DNA of 64,000 nucleotides from Opisthocomus hoazin. Lineage: Eukaryota > Chordata > Aves > Opisthocomiformes > Opisthocomidae. Below, piece after piece: positions 38,361 through 64,000 of the stretch. Location of the stretch: positions 132,072,465-132,136,464 of the forward strand of contig NC_134414.1 in the NCBI RefSeq assembly GCF_030867145.1. The letters are read 5' to 3'. Positions within the stretch are counted from its first letter, which is position 1. Each line of letters begins with the position of its first letter. The position numbers and the translations under genes were made by a program. The notes under the pieces are model-generated. The model was not told the origin of the DNA, ran no database searches, and saw only the letters and a list, made by a program, of their open reading frames with translations.

Positions 38361-41300
38361 TTGTTATTTCTTTGGCTAATTCTGCTAGATTGGAAAGGTA
38401 TGTCAGTGATGAGCTTTGCCTCCTGTATATGTTGCTACATATGCCAGTAATTGCTCTCAGTCTGAACTCTTACAGCTGAAACACCCTTCCCCATGCTGAA
38501 AATAGCTACTGGGCTATTCCCACTAGCCAACCACAGGTAATAATCTCATTTTGGAAAACGTTGTGGTTACAGACATCCTGAACTATAGTAACAGAATTAG
38601 AAAGTTAAAATTCAAACTGTATGAAAGTCAGGTATTTTAAGAGATTCGATTTGGTTTTTCTTTTTCCTCTGGGACACAAGACTTCCAAGCATCATGCACC
38701 TTGTGTGAGTGATAGCCGTAAGCACCCAAGTGTAACCTACTTTTAGAATCTGAAAGTGCATTTTTTTTATTGTGCAGGATGCAAATTTTAGTATGATACT
38801 ACAAAGCAAATGCCTCTGTGCTTCTCCCTTGGGGACGCTAGCTGTAAAAAATCCAGTCTTACTGAAGAAAAACTTTGCTTCCCAGACCATTACTGGAATG
38901 GGTCCATTATCCGTTTGTTCCATATACCATTCCTTCTCCACGGCTCTGTCCCAGGAGTGCTTTGGGCAAGGAATGCGCTCTGAGCAGGGCCTCCCTTTCC
39001 TCTGTTTTGTGGCTGCCTCTGTTTCCAATCCACCTTTGCTGAGCATTTTCTTTACCTCCAGCAATACCCCAGTGTCTGCTGGTGAGACAGTGTTTCACTT
39101 CCTCGTTTTGAAACCCCTCCACCAACGTGAACTGTTGCTGCTTTTGTGCATGCTTTTGGTTTGCTTTAAGCTCTAAGCATCTTGAGGAAGGCAGATTGGA
39201 TCTGATTTTTCAGAGGCTCTAGTCTGGTATCACTCCACTCAAAGCCCTGTGGGAAAGATGGGCAGTCAGTACTTCTGAAAACCAAGCTGCTTTCCTTTTT
39301 ATTTGTCTATAAAAAGGACTGTGCATAACTACTGCAATGTTACTACTTTTATGAGCTATTGTCCATTTACTTGCCTCAACTTTGAATCTCCTGATTTCTG
39401 AGCAAGTAATTCTAAAAAAAGCTGTGTGGAAATAGGGCTTTGACTTAAAAAAAATAAAAACAAAAACCCACAAAAAACCAACCACACCCCAAAATAACAC
39501 AGATCTATTTGTTTTAGAGCTGTCTGAAAAACTGAAGTTGTTGAATGGAAATAGACAGTATTTCGACCAGGTCCAATTTCTCTGTTTATTTACGTTTATA
39601 ATATAATAAAACTAAAAACTGTGTCACATAGTCTCCTATGCATTTGCTATGCCATTTGATCATGTGCAGGGAAAAAATACAGTACTTGCTTCTCTCTCCT
39701 CTTTGAGCATTTGGAATGGAGAACTCAGACATAAACATATTCTGTGACACACAAACACACTACCTGGGATGGAATTATTTTTCCAAATGCAAAGTGGCAC
39801 ATTTCCAGGTACCTAAATATCCTATAGATTTTAAAGTGCATTCTGCAATTGTTCAACAGTGAAAATGGTCTGGATATTAACTAGAAGTTGCTATTTGACA
39901 CCTAGTGTAACTCACAAGGTGAGCTGACTGATAATCTAGTTAATTTTGTTACAATAATTTAAAGAAGGTATACAAAGGCTGAAAAGAAGAGAGGGAAGAT
40001 GTGCTAGAGTGTGAAGTTTGAAAGTAACATGATTGGGACTACTCAGATGTAAAAATACCTGAGACCTGTGTGGCTTGCACCTTCTGATGGTGCTGAGGCT
40101 GCTGGGAATTGAGGGCTCTCTCCAAAAGTCTCCTGTTCTGCAGAACATCGCATTTCTGCACACCTGCAGCTGTGCAGCTTTGAGGACTTGCAGCAAGTAT
40201 CCTTACTCCATGTAGGGCTTGAGGGATTAGTAGGACTAGTTGCCAAATAAGGTGCCATACAACACAAATAAGATCAACAAGCTCTGGCCCTTGCTGCTTA
40301 GGTAGATGGTATCTCAGGTTTTTTAACTGCAAGATCTGTTGAGCCTTGTCAAATGATGGATTTAATTTAAATCCTATTTTGCAAAGTTTTCCAGACTCTT
40401 TCTTGTCTTTATAAATCCCATCAGTGATCCACCAACTCATTTCATCTTTTAGAAAGAACCAGAAGCACAGGAGTTCAGCAGGGGCTGTTGAATTAAACGA
40501 ACACAAAGTTCTCAAAAAGTAGTCAGAAAATACATTTATCTAAAAACAGCTTCCATGTTTTAATAATCAACCCCTGACCATTTCATATCCAACAGACCAG
40601 AAATTTCAGAGACACTGTCGGAGCTAGATGCATCAGGAGAAATTAGGCCCTCAAATGCCTTGTTATGTGCCGAAGTCTAGTGTTTATGGGTCACCAGTAT
40701 TCACGTGGCCTCCTCTTAACCCTTTAGCATGGAACTGAACCCAGGTCTCTTGCATCCTTGGCTGAGTGCCAAAATTGTTGGACTCCTCAGTAAAATGGTG
40801 GCTTCTTTGTGGAGGGTATGTGGAGTTGGATTAAACTTGTCAGGGAAGATCTCAGCCTGAGGCAAGAGGGAATGCCAGTTTTAGGGATGCTGAGAGAGCT
40901 TTTGTATGAGATAGACCTTAAGCAAGTCAGCAATGGCAGGCCTCAGGCATCTGGGATCATGCCCAGCACCAGAAGCACTGGGTCTATCCCTGGAAATGCA
41001 GCCAGAGGGGAGTTCAGCTGCTCATAACATGCAGCAGGTGTTTTGTGAATGACTGTGGGACCAAGGGATGGACACAGTGGGCATCAACGGTGGAGCATAG
41101 GGATGCTACCTTCTCCTTGTGCATTGAAACCTCAGTGCAGAAGGGTCTCTTACTATTACATTTCAATTTGGGAACATAGAGGAAAGAGGTTAATGCATTT
41201 ATTCAACATACCTGGTGAAAATATTTTAAGACTACCTTCTCTGTGTAACTGTCTTGACTGTTACCAGCTCCTTCAGTCAGAGTCCGCATCAGCGCGAACA

Positions 41301-41394
41301 CAATTTCCATGCATTGTTTCAGTCTGGAAATGAAACAATTTTCATTAATGGAAACCTGGTTCTCAAGCAGAACAATTAGACCCACTTCAGGTTG

Positions 41395-41705
41395 AAAAAA
41401 GATAAAAGCATGCTAATTTGGATGGAGGACTCTTCTTTCAAGGCAGCCAATTGAGTCATCAGCCTGCCACCCACCTGACCGTCTGACAGGTAATTAGGAG
41501 ATAGTCCTCTTTCTGTGTGGAGTGTGTGCTCCACACGCTGGTGTCACTGCCCATTGGGACTTCCAGGGGAAAGAGCGAGTCAGTGGCAAAAGAGCGAGGA
41601 GAGCACGTTTGTCAGACGGTGCCCAATGAAATGACTTGTTTTTTGATTTAGCTCATTATCTGTGTCTTTTAACAGCTACCTGAAGTTTCTGGCAGTAAAG
41701 TCGTC
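41395..41705 (+). promoter_or_regulatory. TBX19: TBX19 proximal promoter and 5' UTR (candidate)
   Basis: Unlike the other three genes this start has no CpG island, as expected for a tissue-restricted gene. Within 310 bases of the ATG are CCAAT-type elements at about 41448 (GCCAATTG), 41550 (CCCATTGG, reverse) and 41621 (CCCAATGA). There is also a homeodomain core (GTAATTAG) at about 41490, an E-box (CACCTG) at about 41472, and a TCAAGGCA element at about 41439 resembling an SF-1/NR5A half-site. An acceptor-like TTTTAACAG ends at about 41675, so part of this may be the last piece of an intron after a non-coding exon. Confidence 0.5.
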
Positions 41706-58061
<16,356 letters not shown>

Positions 58062-58920
58062 CGGCCAGGCAGCTCATGAGGGAAGCTCCGCCAAACAAGA
58101 CTGACACAAATGGCAAATGATCCCCAAGAACTGCAGCTCAGAGCAGGGATGTGTATGCAGAAAACTGACTTCATCAAACATCACTTTCCACAATGTACGT
58201 CTGGTGTGCCAGAGAAGCCAAAATGCATAATGCAAAGGCAGGAAATGTTATGGGAACCAGCTTATCGCTGTAAGCTTTACACATCATTCAGTATGATGTC
58301 CAGAAATAATCTTTATAGTTAGTTGTGCTTCTGTATCACACAATATCACACAACCCTCCCCTCCAAAAACAGTCAGAGACATGGGACTGAGTGAAGCAGA
58401 CATGGAAGCTGGATATTTGCATGTCATTTTAAAAGTCCTTTCTGTAACTAACAGCCAAGTCCAGGGAAAATTGTGAGCAAGCTCACAATCTGTAATTTGA
58501 AGGGACTTTGAAGTCCCTTTGAAGGGGCTTTAAAGACTTTCTGAATCTGCCACAGGAAGGTTTTCACAATATCTGAAACTAAACCCTTCAGGGGATGAAA
58601 TTAGTCTGACACCCTATTCTCTGTCCCCTTCCCTTCTCCAGTTCCTGTTTGCTGTTTGTGTGCTATAAGGATAAAGGACACACTCAAGCCGAGAATGTGG
58701 CTGCATTGTAGCAGCAGGGTGAAGGGCATCTGGTTTACCATTTCTAGTCTGATGTGTGATGGTCTTTGAAATTAAAATTCCAATGTTTTCTAAATGTGCT
58801 ATTTTTGAAAGGGTGGAGGGAAAAGAATTATAGAAAACAGATTCAGCTTGCATCTCCATTTTGCTTCAGGTATAGAGTACAAATAAAATATGAATAAATG
58901 GCATATTATCTCTTCAGTGC
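58062..58920 (+). other. TBX19: TBX19 3' untranslated region with polyadenylation signals
   Basis: Two AATAAA hexamers at 58882-58887 and 58893-58898 lie about 830 bases after the stop and are the first strong signals seen. T- and GT-containing sequence follows. The UTR contains two adjacent short-loop inverted repeats at 58470-58489 and 58500-58519. Confidence 0.65.
58470..58519 (+). repeat. Two adjacent 9-base inverted repeats in TBX19 3' UTR
   Basis: ATTGTGAGC-AA-GCTCACAAT lies at 58470-58489 and AAGGGACTT-TG-AAGTCCCTT at 58500-58519, ten bases apart. Both are perfect dyads with two-base centres. In RNA each could form a 7-8 pair stem. Confidence 0.85.
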
Positions 58921-61023
58921 CTTTCCAAGCTGTGAACACATATACAGTCTTTTTCACCTAACAGCCTCTGAGCAATTTAAAGCATCTCTGCCACAAGCAA
59001 GTTAACAGGACATGAATTTTCTGTTCCTTAGCCAGTGACTGGCTGTATGTACTTGGGCATGGTATTTAATGTCTTTGCATCTGCTTCCCCTCTCACCTTT
59101 TGTCTGTTGCAGCTTCCTTTTTCAGGCTACAGCTTTTCCTATCCTGTGTGGGCATACAGCATCTCGCATTGTGGAGGCCTGATCCTGTCTGGGATTTCTA
59201 ACCACTAGTGTGATGCAGATAATAACAGTCGTTCCCCCAGTCTTCCTTGTCCTCTCATGTACCTCCTCAGGCAAGCCCTATCAACTTCTCAGAGAAGAAT
59301 GCTGTCCTTTCATCTCTTGTAGGGGTAAAGAAAAAATTGCAAGCTAACTCATGTAGCTTTATCTCTGTATAATGAAATGCCCAGCAGCAATTCAGTTCTG
59401 TTTAGTCATGAGCATTGAAAGGGGTGGGATAGATAGCCCTCGAAGAGGAAATCCTCAGCATAGGTATAGAGGAGGATTCTCCAAAGCTCTTTCGAGCTGG
59501 TGTCTCTATAGAGGTGTTTCTGCTTCTGCCAGATACGGCAACATTCCCTGTGTGAATACTCAGTTATTGCATACAGGCTCTGGGAACAGCATTTTATTTC
59601 GGGTAGACTTTAGGGGCAGCAGCAAGGAGAACATTTTCATTCAGGCCATCAAATGTATGTCTGCGTGGTGAACTCAGCAAGCTCCTGTTCTATTACCTTG
59701 GCCCTGAATCATCCCCGTAAGGTGCTCTCGGTGTTACGCATTTTCACAACTTTCCCATCTGGCCTTTCAGATTTGCTGCAGGCAAGACAACATGGTCGGA
59801 TGCACTCAGGAACACTGTTAGTTTTACTGACTTGTGCTGCTATCCCCATAAAGCAAAGCAATGAAGTTGCTTTGGATGTGCATTTTTATTAATAGAGGTA
59901 TTGGTCAAACAGGAGCTAATGGAGTACAAAAAGTTTTGTGGCCTGCTATCAGTCTAATCCTCGTCAGTTCTGACTGTAAATCTGCCTTTCCACATTCTGT
60001 CAAAAGCTTGGTGATGAGTTTCTCAATGTTATGTTTCTCTGCCTTGCAGCCAGAAATGTAAGTAGGTGTTTCTCTCAAAAATAGCTCAGCTTTACAGATG
60101 GGGTTTATTAACTAACTTACGCTACCCTCTTCTGGCTGTTCACCTCCCCACATACACACCACGCGCTGAGTCTATGTAAGATGGCTACAGATGCTAAAAA
60201 AAGGCAAGTGGTGACTCCTCTATTTTCCAGGACTTGCTATGCTTCCTTCACGAGTTGGATAATTTCTTAGTTTTCCCGTATACTGCATTACAGTAGCAGG
60301 AAAGTGATTATAAGGTGTTAACACAAAATGCCTTTTTATTTCACAAATAAACAATCTAAGAGAAAATCCAATTAACTTTCATGATAGTCTCATAGGATTT
60401 AAAGAATAATAAAAGGATCAAAATGAACAGGCAGTGTAATTTTTCTGTCTTATCACTGTAAGAGCAGCCATGACTCATGTCACAGGAGGCAAAAAGTTCT
60501 GAGATCTCAGAAATAAGGTAAGTTTTTGTCATTGCAGGTAATCTAATTTAGCCAAAGGATGAGAAATGACACAGAGGGACAAAAATACCCCAGGTTTGCT
60601 TGCTACCTTGACATTTTGCTACTTTGGTAAAGGCTTTGAGAATTGCTATCTGGCTTGGACAGATCGCTTCTAAGGAGCAGTGGGAGCACTGGAGAAAGCT
60701 TTTGCCACTTGTTCACAAGAAAAGCTGCTGTTTTGATTTTGCAGATCTCCTTTCCCAGTGCAGTGGAGTTCCCCACAGCACAGTAACAGGCTGGGATGCT
60801 GGCTGCACTGTCGTCCTGTGGGAGGCAGATTCCCTTCAACTGTATATAAACCGTTCCTTCCCAATAAACCATTATTGTGGATCTGGTTTTGCACCTATAG
60901 CGCCCTTGTTCCGCAAGAGATTTCTGCTTGCCGTTAAAAACCGTACAATAGTAATTTCTGACTGAATATTTCACTGGTTGCTCTAAGCAGTAATTGAAAT
61001 TGCAGCAAGAGAAGAAAGCAAAC

Positions 61024-61024
<1 letters not shown>
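58921..61024. other. Intergenic region downstream of TBX19
   Basis: No recognised exon, repeat or RNA gene. Base composition is ordinary. Open frames of up to about 110 codons are without family resemblance. Confidence 0.6.

Positions 61025-61063
<39 letters not shown>
61025..61063 (+). repeat. Homopolymer of 39 C
   Basis: An uninterrupted run of 39 C is flanked by AACA and TGATTTTTATATATTTA. It is the longest homopolymer in the window. It is a potential i-motif/G-quadruplex site and a likely place for sequencing or assembly length error. Confidence 0.92.
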
Positions 61064-61239
61064 TGATTTTTATATATTTAGACAAAGTCACTCTGTGATT
61101 TTGTGGAAGAGAAATACATCAAGAGACTGGAAAGGCTCTTTTGAGGTCTCCAGGGTAAATATACTACCTGGTATTAATGACAGTTTGTATTTTTTAACTT
61201 CACTAGATTACGCAGTCTCTTTGCCCATGAAACACGGTA

Positions 61240-62330
61240 GGTTTTGCCCCGACCGAGAAGCGAGGCCAGGTGCACGGGCTGCGAGGCTGCCATGCCCTGC
61301 TGTCCACATCCCCGTCCCCATCCCTGCCGGGCCTCTCACCTGGACAGCCGGAAGGCAAGGACCTGGGGCACGTTTCCATCCAAACCTTCATGTAATTAGA
61401 GGGAGGAACCATTTGTTTTCAATTTCTGCAAGGCCTTAGCACTGTGCCCAGCTGCTAAATGTGAAGTTGCAAGGTGGTTCCATGTGACATCTTGTTTAAC
61501 TGTATCAAAAAAACAAACGGGGGGAAGGGGTTAGTAAAAGCCGAAGATCTAAAAGGTGAAAATGAAAACTTTCAACAAGCTGGTTTGCCTCCGATGCCGC
61601 AGTTTCTGCTCCGTGGTCTGCAGCTGTCTGAAGGCCCGGCCTTCCCCATCCCCTCCCAGCACTGCCAAGCCGAGGCGGCACAGCGCTCCCACGGCCGCAG
61701 CGCCTTGCCCGCCGGGCTGGCGCCATGTTGGGCCGGCGCCATGTTGCCCCGCGACGCGTCGGCCCGGCGGGGATGGGTGGCAGCGGCTCCCTCGCTGCTA
61801 CCGTGCGCGCTGCCCAGCGTTCGGGCGCGGTGGCCAGGTTGCCTCTGTGCAGCGTGGAGCGGTCAGCAGCCCTTCCCTGGGGCGGCAGCAGGCTCCACAC
61901 AAAGCCGCAGCAGTGGCTGCCAGCCCCAGGCCCGGTCTGAGGCAGGTATCTGTTGTCTCAGGCTTTTCCCTCAGGGTTTGTTTTCCTGACACTGGGGCAG
62001 GTGTCCTCCCAGGGAGGTGAGGAGCTGCCTCCGGCTATGCCCGTGGAGGAGGTTTTCCCTCAGAGGGTGGCCCACAGCTCCCCAGGTAGCGCCCATTTTA
62101 AGTATGCAAGAAAGGCTCATGCCTGTCCACCTCTGCACGGCGTGGCAGGTGCCCCCAGCAGCCTGGCTGGCCTCATCCCACAAAGTCACACCTCCTTGCT
62201 GGGTCTCCTTCCGCGACGGGTTGTTCCTGGCCTGTGCCTCACCTCAGCGGCCTGTGTGTACGCCGGCAGAGGGGCTGATGGCTTCGCGTGTTCCCGTCCA
62301 CGACTGTGAAGTTTTAAGGGAACATCCCTT
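61240..62330. promoter_or_regulatory. Orphan CpG island with duplicated YY1-like unit
   Basis: A GC-rich stretch about 3 kb past TBX19 has its CpG density concentrated at about 61610-61960. It contains two 16-base units at 61719-61734 and 61735-61750, both starting GGCGCCATGTTG, which resembles a YY1 site. A donor-like CAG/GTATCT lies at 61944-61945. No coding exon of a known gene was recognised on either strand. It may be the promoter of an unannotated transcript or of a gene to the right. Confidence 0.5.
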
Positions 62331-64000
62331 CGCTCCCTGACAGGCAGACAACCAGAAAGCAGGTAAACACCAGCATCCTGAAGTCCCCAGCACTGCCTGG
62401 ATGCTTCTTGCTGAGCAGCCCTGGGTGCCCATCACTGCAGATGTCCGTGCCTCTGCTGACAGCAGAGAACAGTGGGGAACCTCCACAGGAGCAACGCTGC
62501 CCCTTCACACCCTTGTCCTGCCCTGCTTCCCCCCCAAGTGGGCTGTAACCTGCCCTCCCCAGGAGATCCTGCCTTCGTTCTTGCACAGGACCCCTTGTGG
62601 CTGGTCACCGCCCCTGCGGGTCTGCCTGCTCCACCTCCCAGAGTGGGCTTGACAAAGTCTGAGTTCTCAGACCCTCAAGAGCTCTCGGGCTTAGAAATTT
62701 TCAGGTGTTTTGGGGTGTTTAATGATGATGTCCTGCCTGCTGTGGAAATGCTCTAGGACGACTGCCCAGTTTTTCCTAGTACGTACTGATGCAAAAACAC
62801 ACAGGAATTTTGAGAAGGCTGGGTGTTTGACTAGGCACAGGGTAAAACCCTTCTTGTGTGGCACAGTTCAGCCAGGATTGTAGTGAACAGAACAAATGAA
62901 AATATCATGGCCTGGTTCCCAAAACACTTCCTAGGCAAGGGTGCATGTGTTTGTGAAGGCCACTTTTACCAACAAAACTCTGCAGTGCCTTCTGCACTCA
63001 GCTGGGGCACTGGCTCAGCACCGACTGAGGCAGAAGAGTGCTCCATAGTGAATCTCTAGCATGACTGCTGGGAGGAGTCTCTGTGACTCTGTGACACTTT
63101 TCTCCTCTCTGTGACTCACTGTGAACTGTTTTGCTTGCCCCGGTCTGTTATGCTCAGACGTATCATCTCAGCCGTAACGCTGAGGGAATTCAGGAAGTCA
63201 GCAGTACCGCTGGTGAACCAGCCATCCATCCACCTGCTTTCCTGTCAGAGAGATGACTCCGAAAGGGCACACTGTATGCCATGCTCTTTGTAAGTGCTGG
63301 CCTTGATCTTTTGTCTTTCAAGGTGTCTTTTTAAAAATCAGCTCATGTTAGTACATTCCTCTAGGAAGACAGCTGTATATTGCAGTTGAGAGATACTTTG
63401 CTGTAATCTGTGTTTGTTCATCCTTGCTTTCCTCCTGCTTTCCTCTTCCTTTCCCAATGTGGGCTCTCCACAGAGTGTAACGGTCCCATTAAGGCACCCT
63501 GGACCGAGACCTGGATTTGACTTTTTTGCATCCTGCTTTTCTGGAGTATTTACAACTTTGTGTTCAATACAGACATGAACTATTTTTGTAAAATATGGAT
63601 CATTGTTTGAGTCTGAAAGGCCATGCAATTTGCAGGGTAAGAAGAAGAAATTTGCTTCTGTATTTGAATTCAATCAACCACTGGAGCAATCGCAGATTTT
63701 CTTAGGACACAGCAATTTTCCAAGTGCTAGATCAGTTTCCACAGTCATAGCTGTTTAAAAAAGTTGTGTCACATCTTCTGAATCTGTAAAAAAGACTTGG
63801 TAGTGTCCAGAAAATCGGGCCTAGCTGCCAATATTTCAATTTTCTCCTGTTTTTTTGACCTCTTCTGCCATGAAATGTCAATTCTCTAACACTTTTTTGG
63901 CTGGAATTCAGCAAATGCAGAGACAGAGAAAGAACAGCTAGTAGTAAAGTTAACAACAGTTTAAAACTTAGAAGAATCTGGAATTTTGTGCTATTAGAAA
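62331..64000. other. Intergenic sequence to window end
   Basis: The part up to about 62650 is GC-rich and C-rich, and the remainder is ordinary. I see no recognised gene, repeat or RNA. In mammals the next genes are XCL1 and DPT, but no exon of either was found here. Confidence 0.55.

Larger units (their letters stand above)
34461..41394. other. SFT2D2-TBX19 intergenic region
   Basis: About 7 kb holds no recognised exon, RNA gene or transposon. It has scattered T-rich and A-rich tracts, a 13-base inverted repeat at 36691-36718, an 18-base palindrome at 38343-38360, and a homeodomain-core-rich stretch at about 36745-37015. Open frames of 100-158 codons occur here, but none matches a known family or shows splice context, so I treat them as chance. 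Confidence 0.6.

Noticed and set aside
38772-39176. 134-codon plus-strand frame in the SFT2D2-TBX19 spacer
   Set aside because: Composition is not protein-like and no homologue was recognised. Overlapping frames of similar length run on the other strand.
40039-40515. 158-codon minus-strand frame upstream of TBX19
   Set aside because: It has no recognised domain and no splice or promoter context. A few frames of this length are expected by chance in 64 kb. It remains unexplained but unsupported.
60603-61091. 162-codon minus-strand frame containing a poly-glycine segment
   Set aside because: The glycine run is only the reverse of the C39 homopolymer. The remainder has no family resemblance.
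61556-62020. 154-codon plus-strand frame in the orphan CpG island
   Set aside because: Gives a Pro/Arg/Ala-rich product without known domain. Competing frames on both strands are equally open.

Overview
The window is vertebrate nuclear DNA, and almost certainly from a bird. Coding sequence lies in many small exons with GT/AG borders. GC-rich CpG islands sit at gene starts. The interspersed repeats are CR1 LINEs, with tandem 3' octamers at the ends of several copies, which is the dominant repeat family of birds. Four genes were recognised by translating exons and comparing them with remembered vertebrate families: GPR161 (minus strand), then TIPRL, SFT2D2 and TBX19 (all plus strand). This matches the human 1q24 gene order, so the window is an ordinary conserved block. 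It is not an accessory region, and I found no convincing undescribed multi-gene system in it.

Layout. 1-7954: the GPR161 reading frame in five coding exons, with its 3' untranslated region running off the left edge. 7955-9800: GPR161 5' region and CpG island. 9908-10686: two CR1 tails in the same orientation. 11050-11960: TIPRL CpG island. 11759-20306: TIPRL, seven exons. 20307-23640: TIPRL 3' region and spacer. 23640-24420: SFT2D2 CpG island. 23832-29739: SFT2D2, eight exons including two of 30 and 36 bases, followed by a 3' untranslated region of about 4.4-4.7 kb. 34450-41400: non-coding spacer. 41395-41705: TBX19 proximal promoter. 41706-58061: TBX19, eight coding exons. Intron 1 carries two old CR1 relics. 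Intron 7 carries two younger antisense CR1 copies, one about 2.9 kb long with a broken ORF2. 58062-58915: TBX19 3' UTR. 58916-64000: non-coding, with a 39-base C run and an orphan CpG island.

The four genes are not known to act together. GPR161 is a ciliary receptor that restrains Hedgehog signalling through cAMP/PKA. TIPRL regulates PP2A-type phosphatases. SFT2D2 is a small Golgi/endosome membrane protein. TBX19 (Tpit) is the pituitary corticotroph T-box factor. The observations most worth checking are an inverted pair of ZNF143-like sites in the SFT2D2 promoter, a CR1 whose end lies only nine bases into TBX19 intron 7, a possible signal-peptide extension on GPR161, a tandem splice acceptor in TIPRL, paired dyads in the TBX19 promoter and 3' UTR, and the orphan CpG island with a duplicated YY1-like unit.

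All family assignments rest on recognition of translated exons without any database search. Exon borders were set by GT/AG sites and reading-phase continuity. UTR ends and promoters are inferred.
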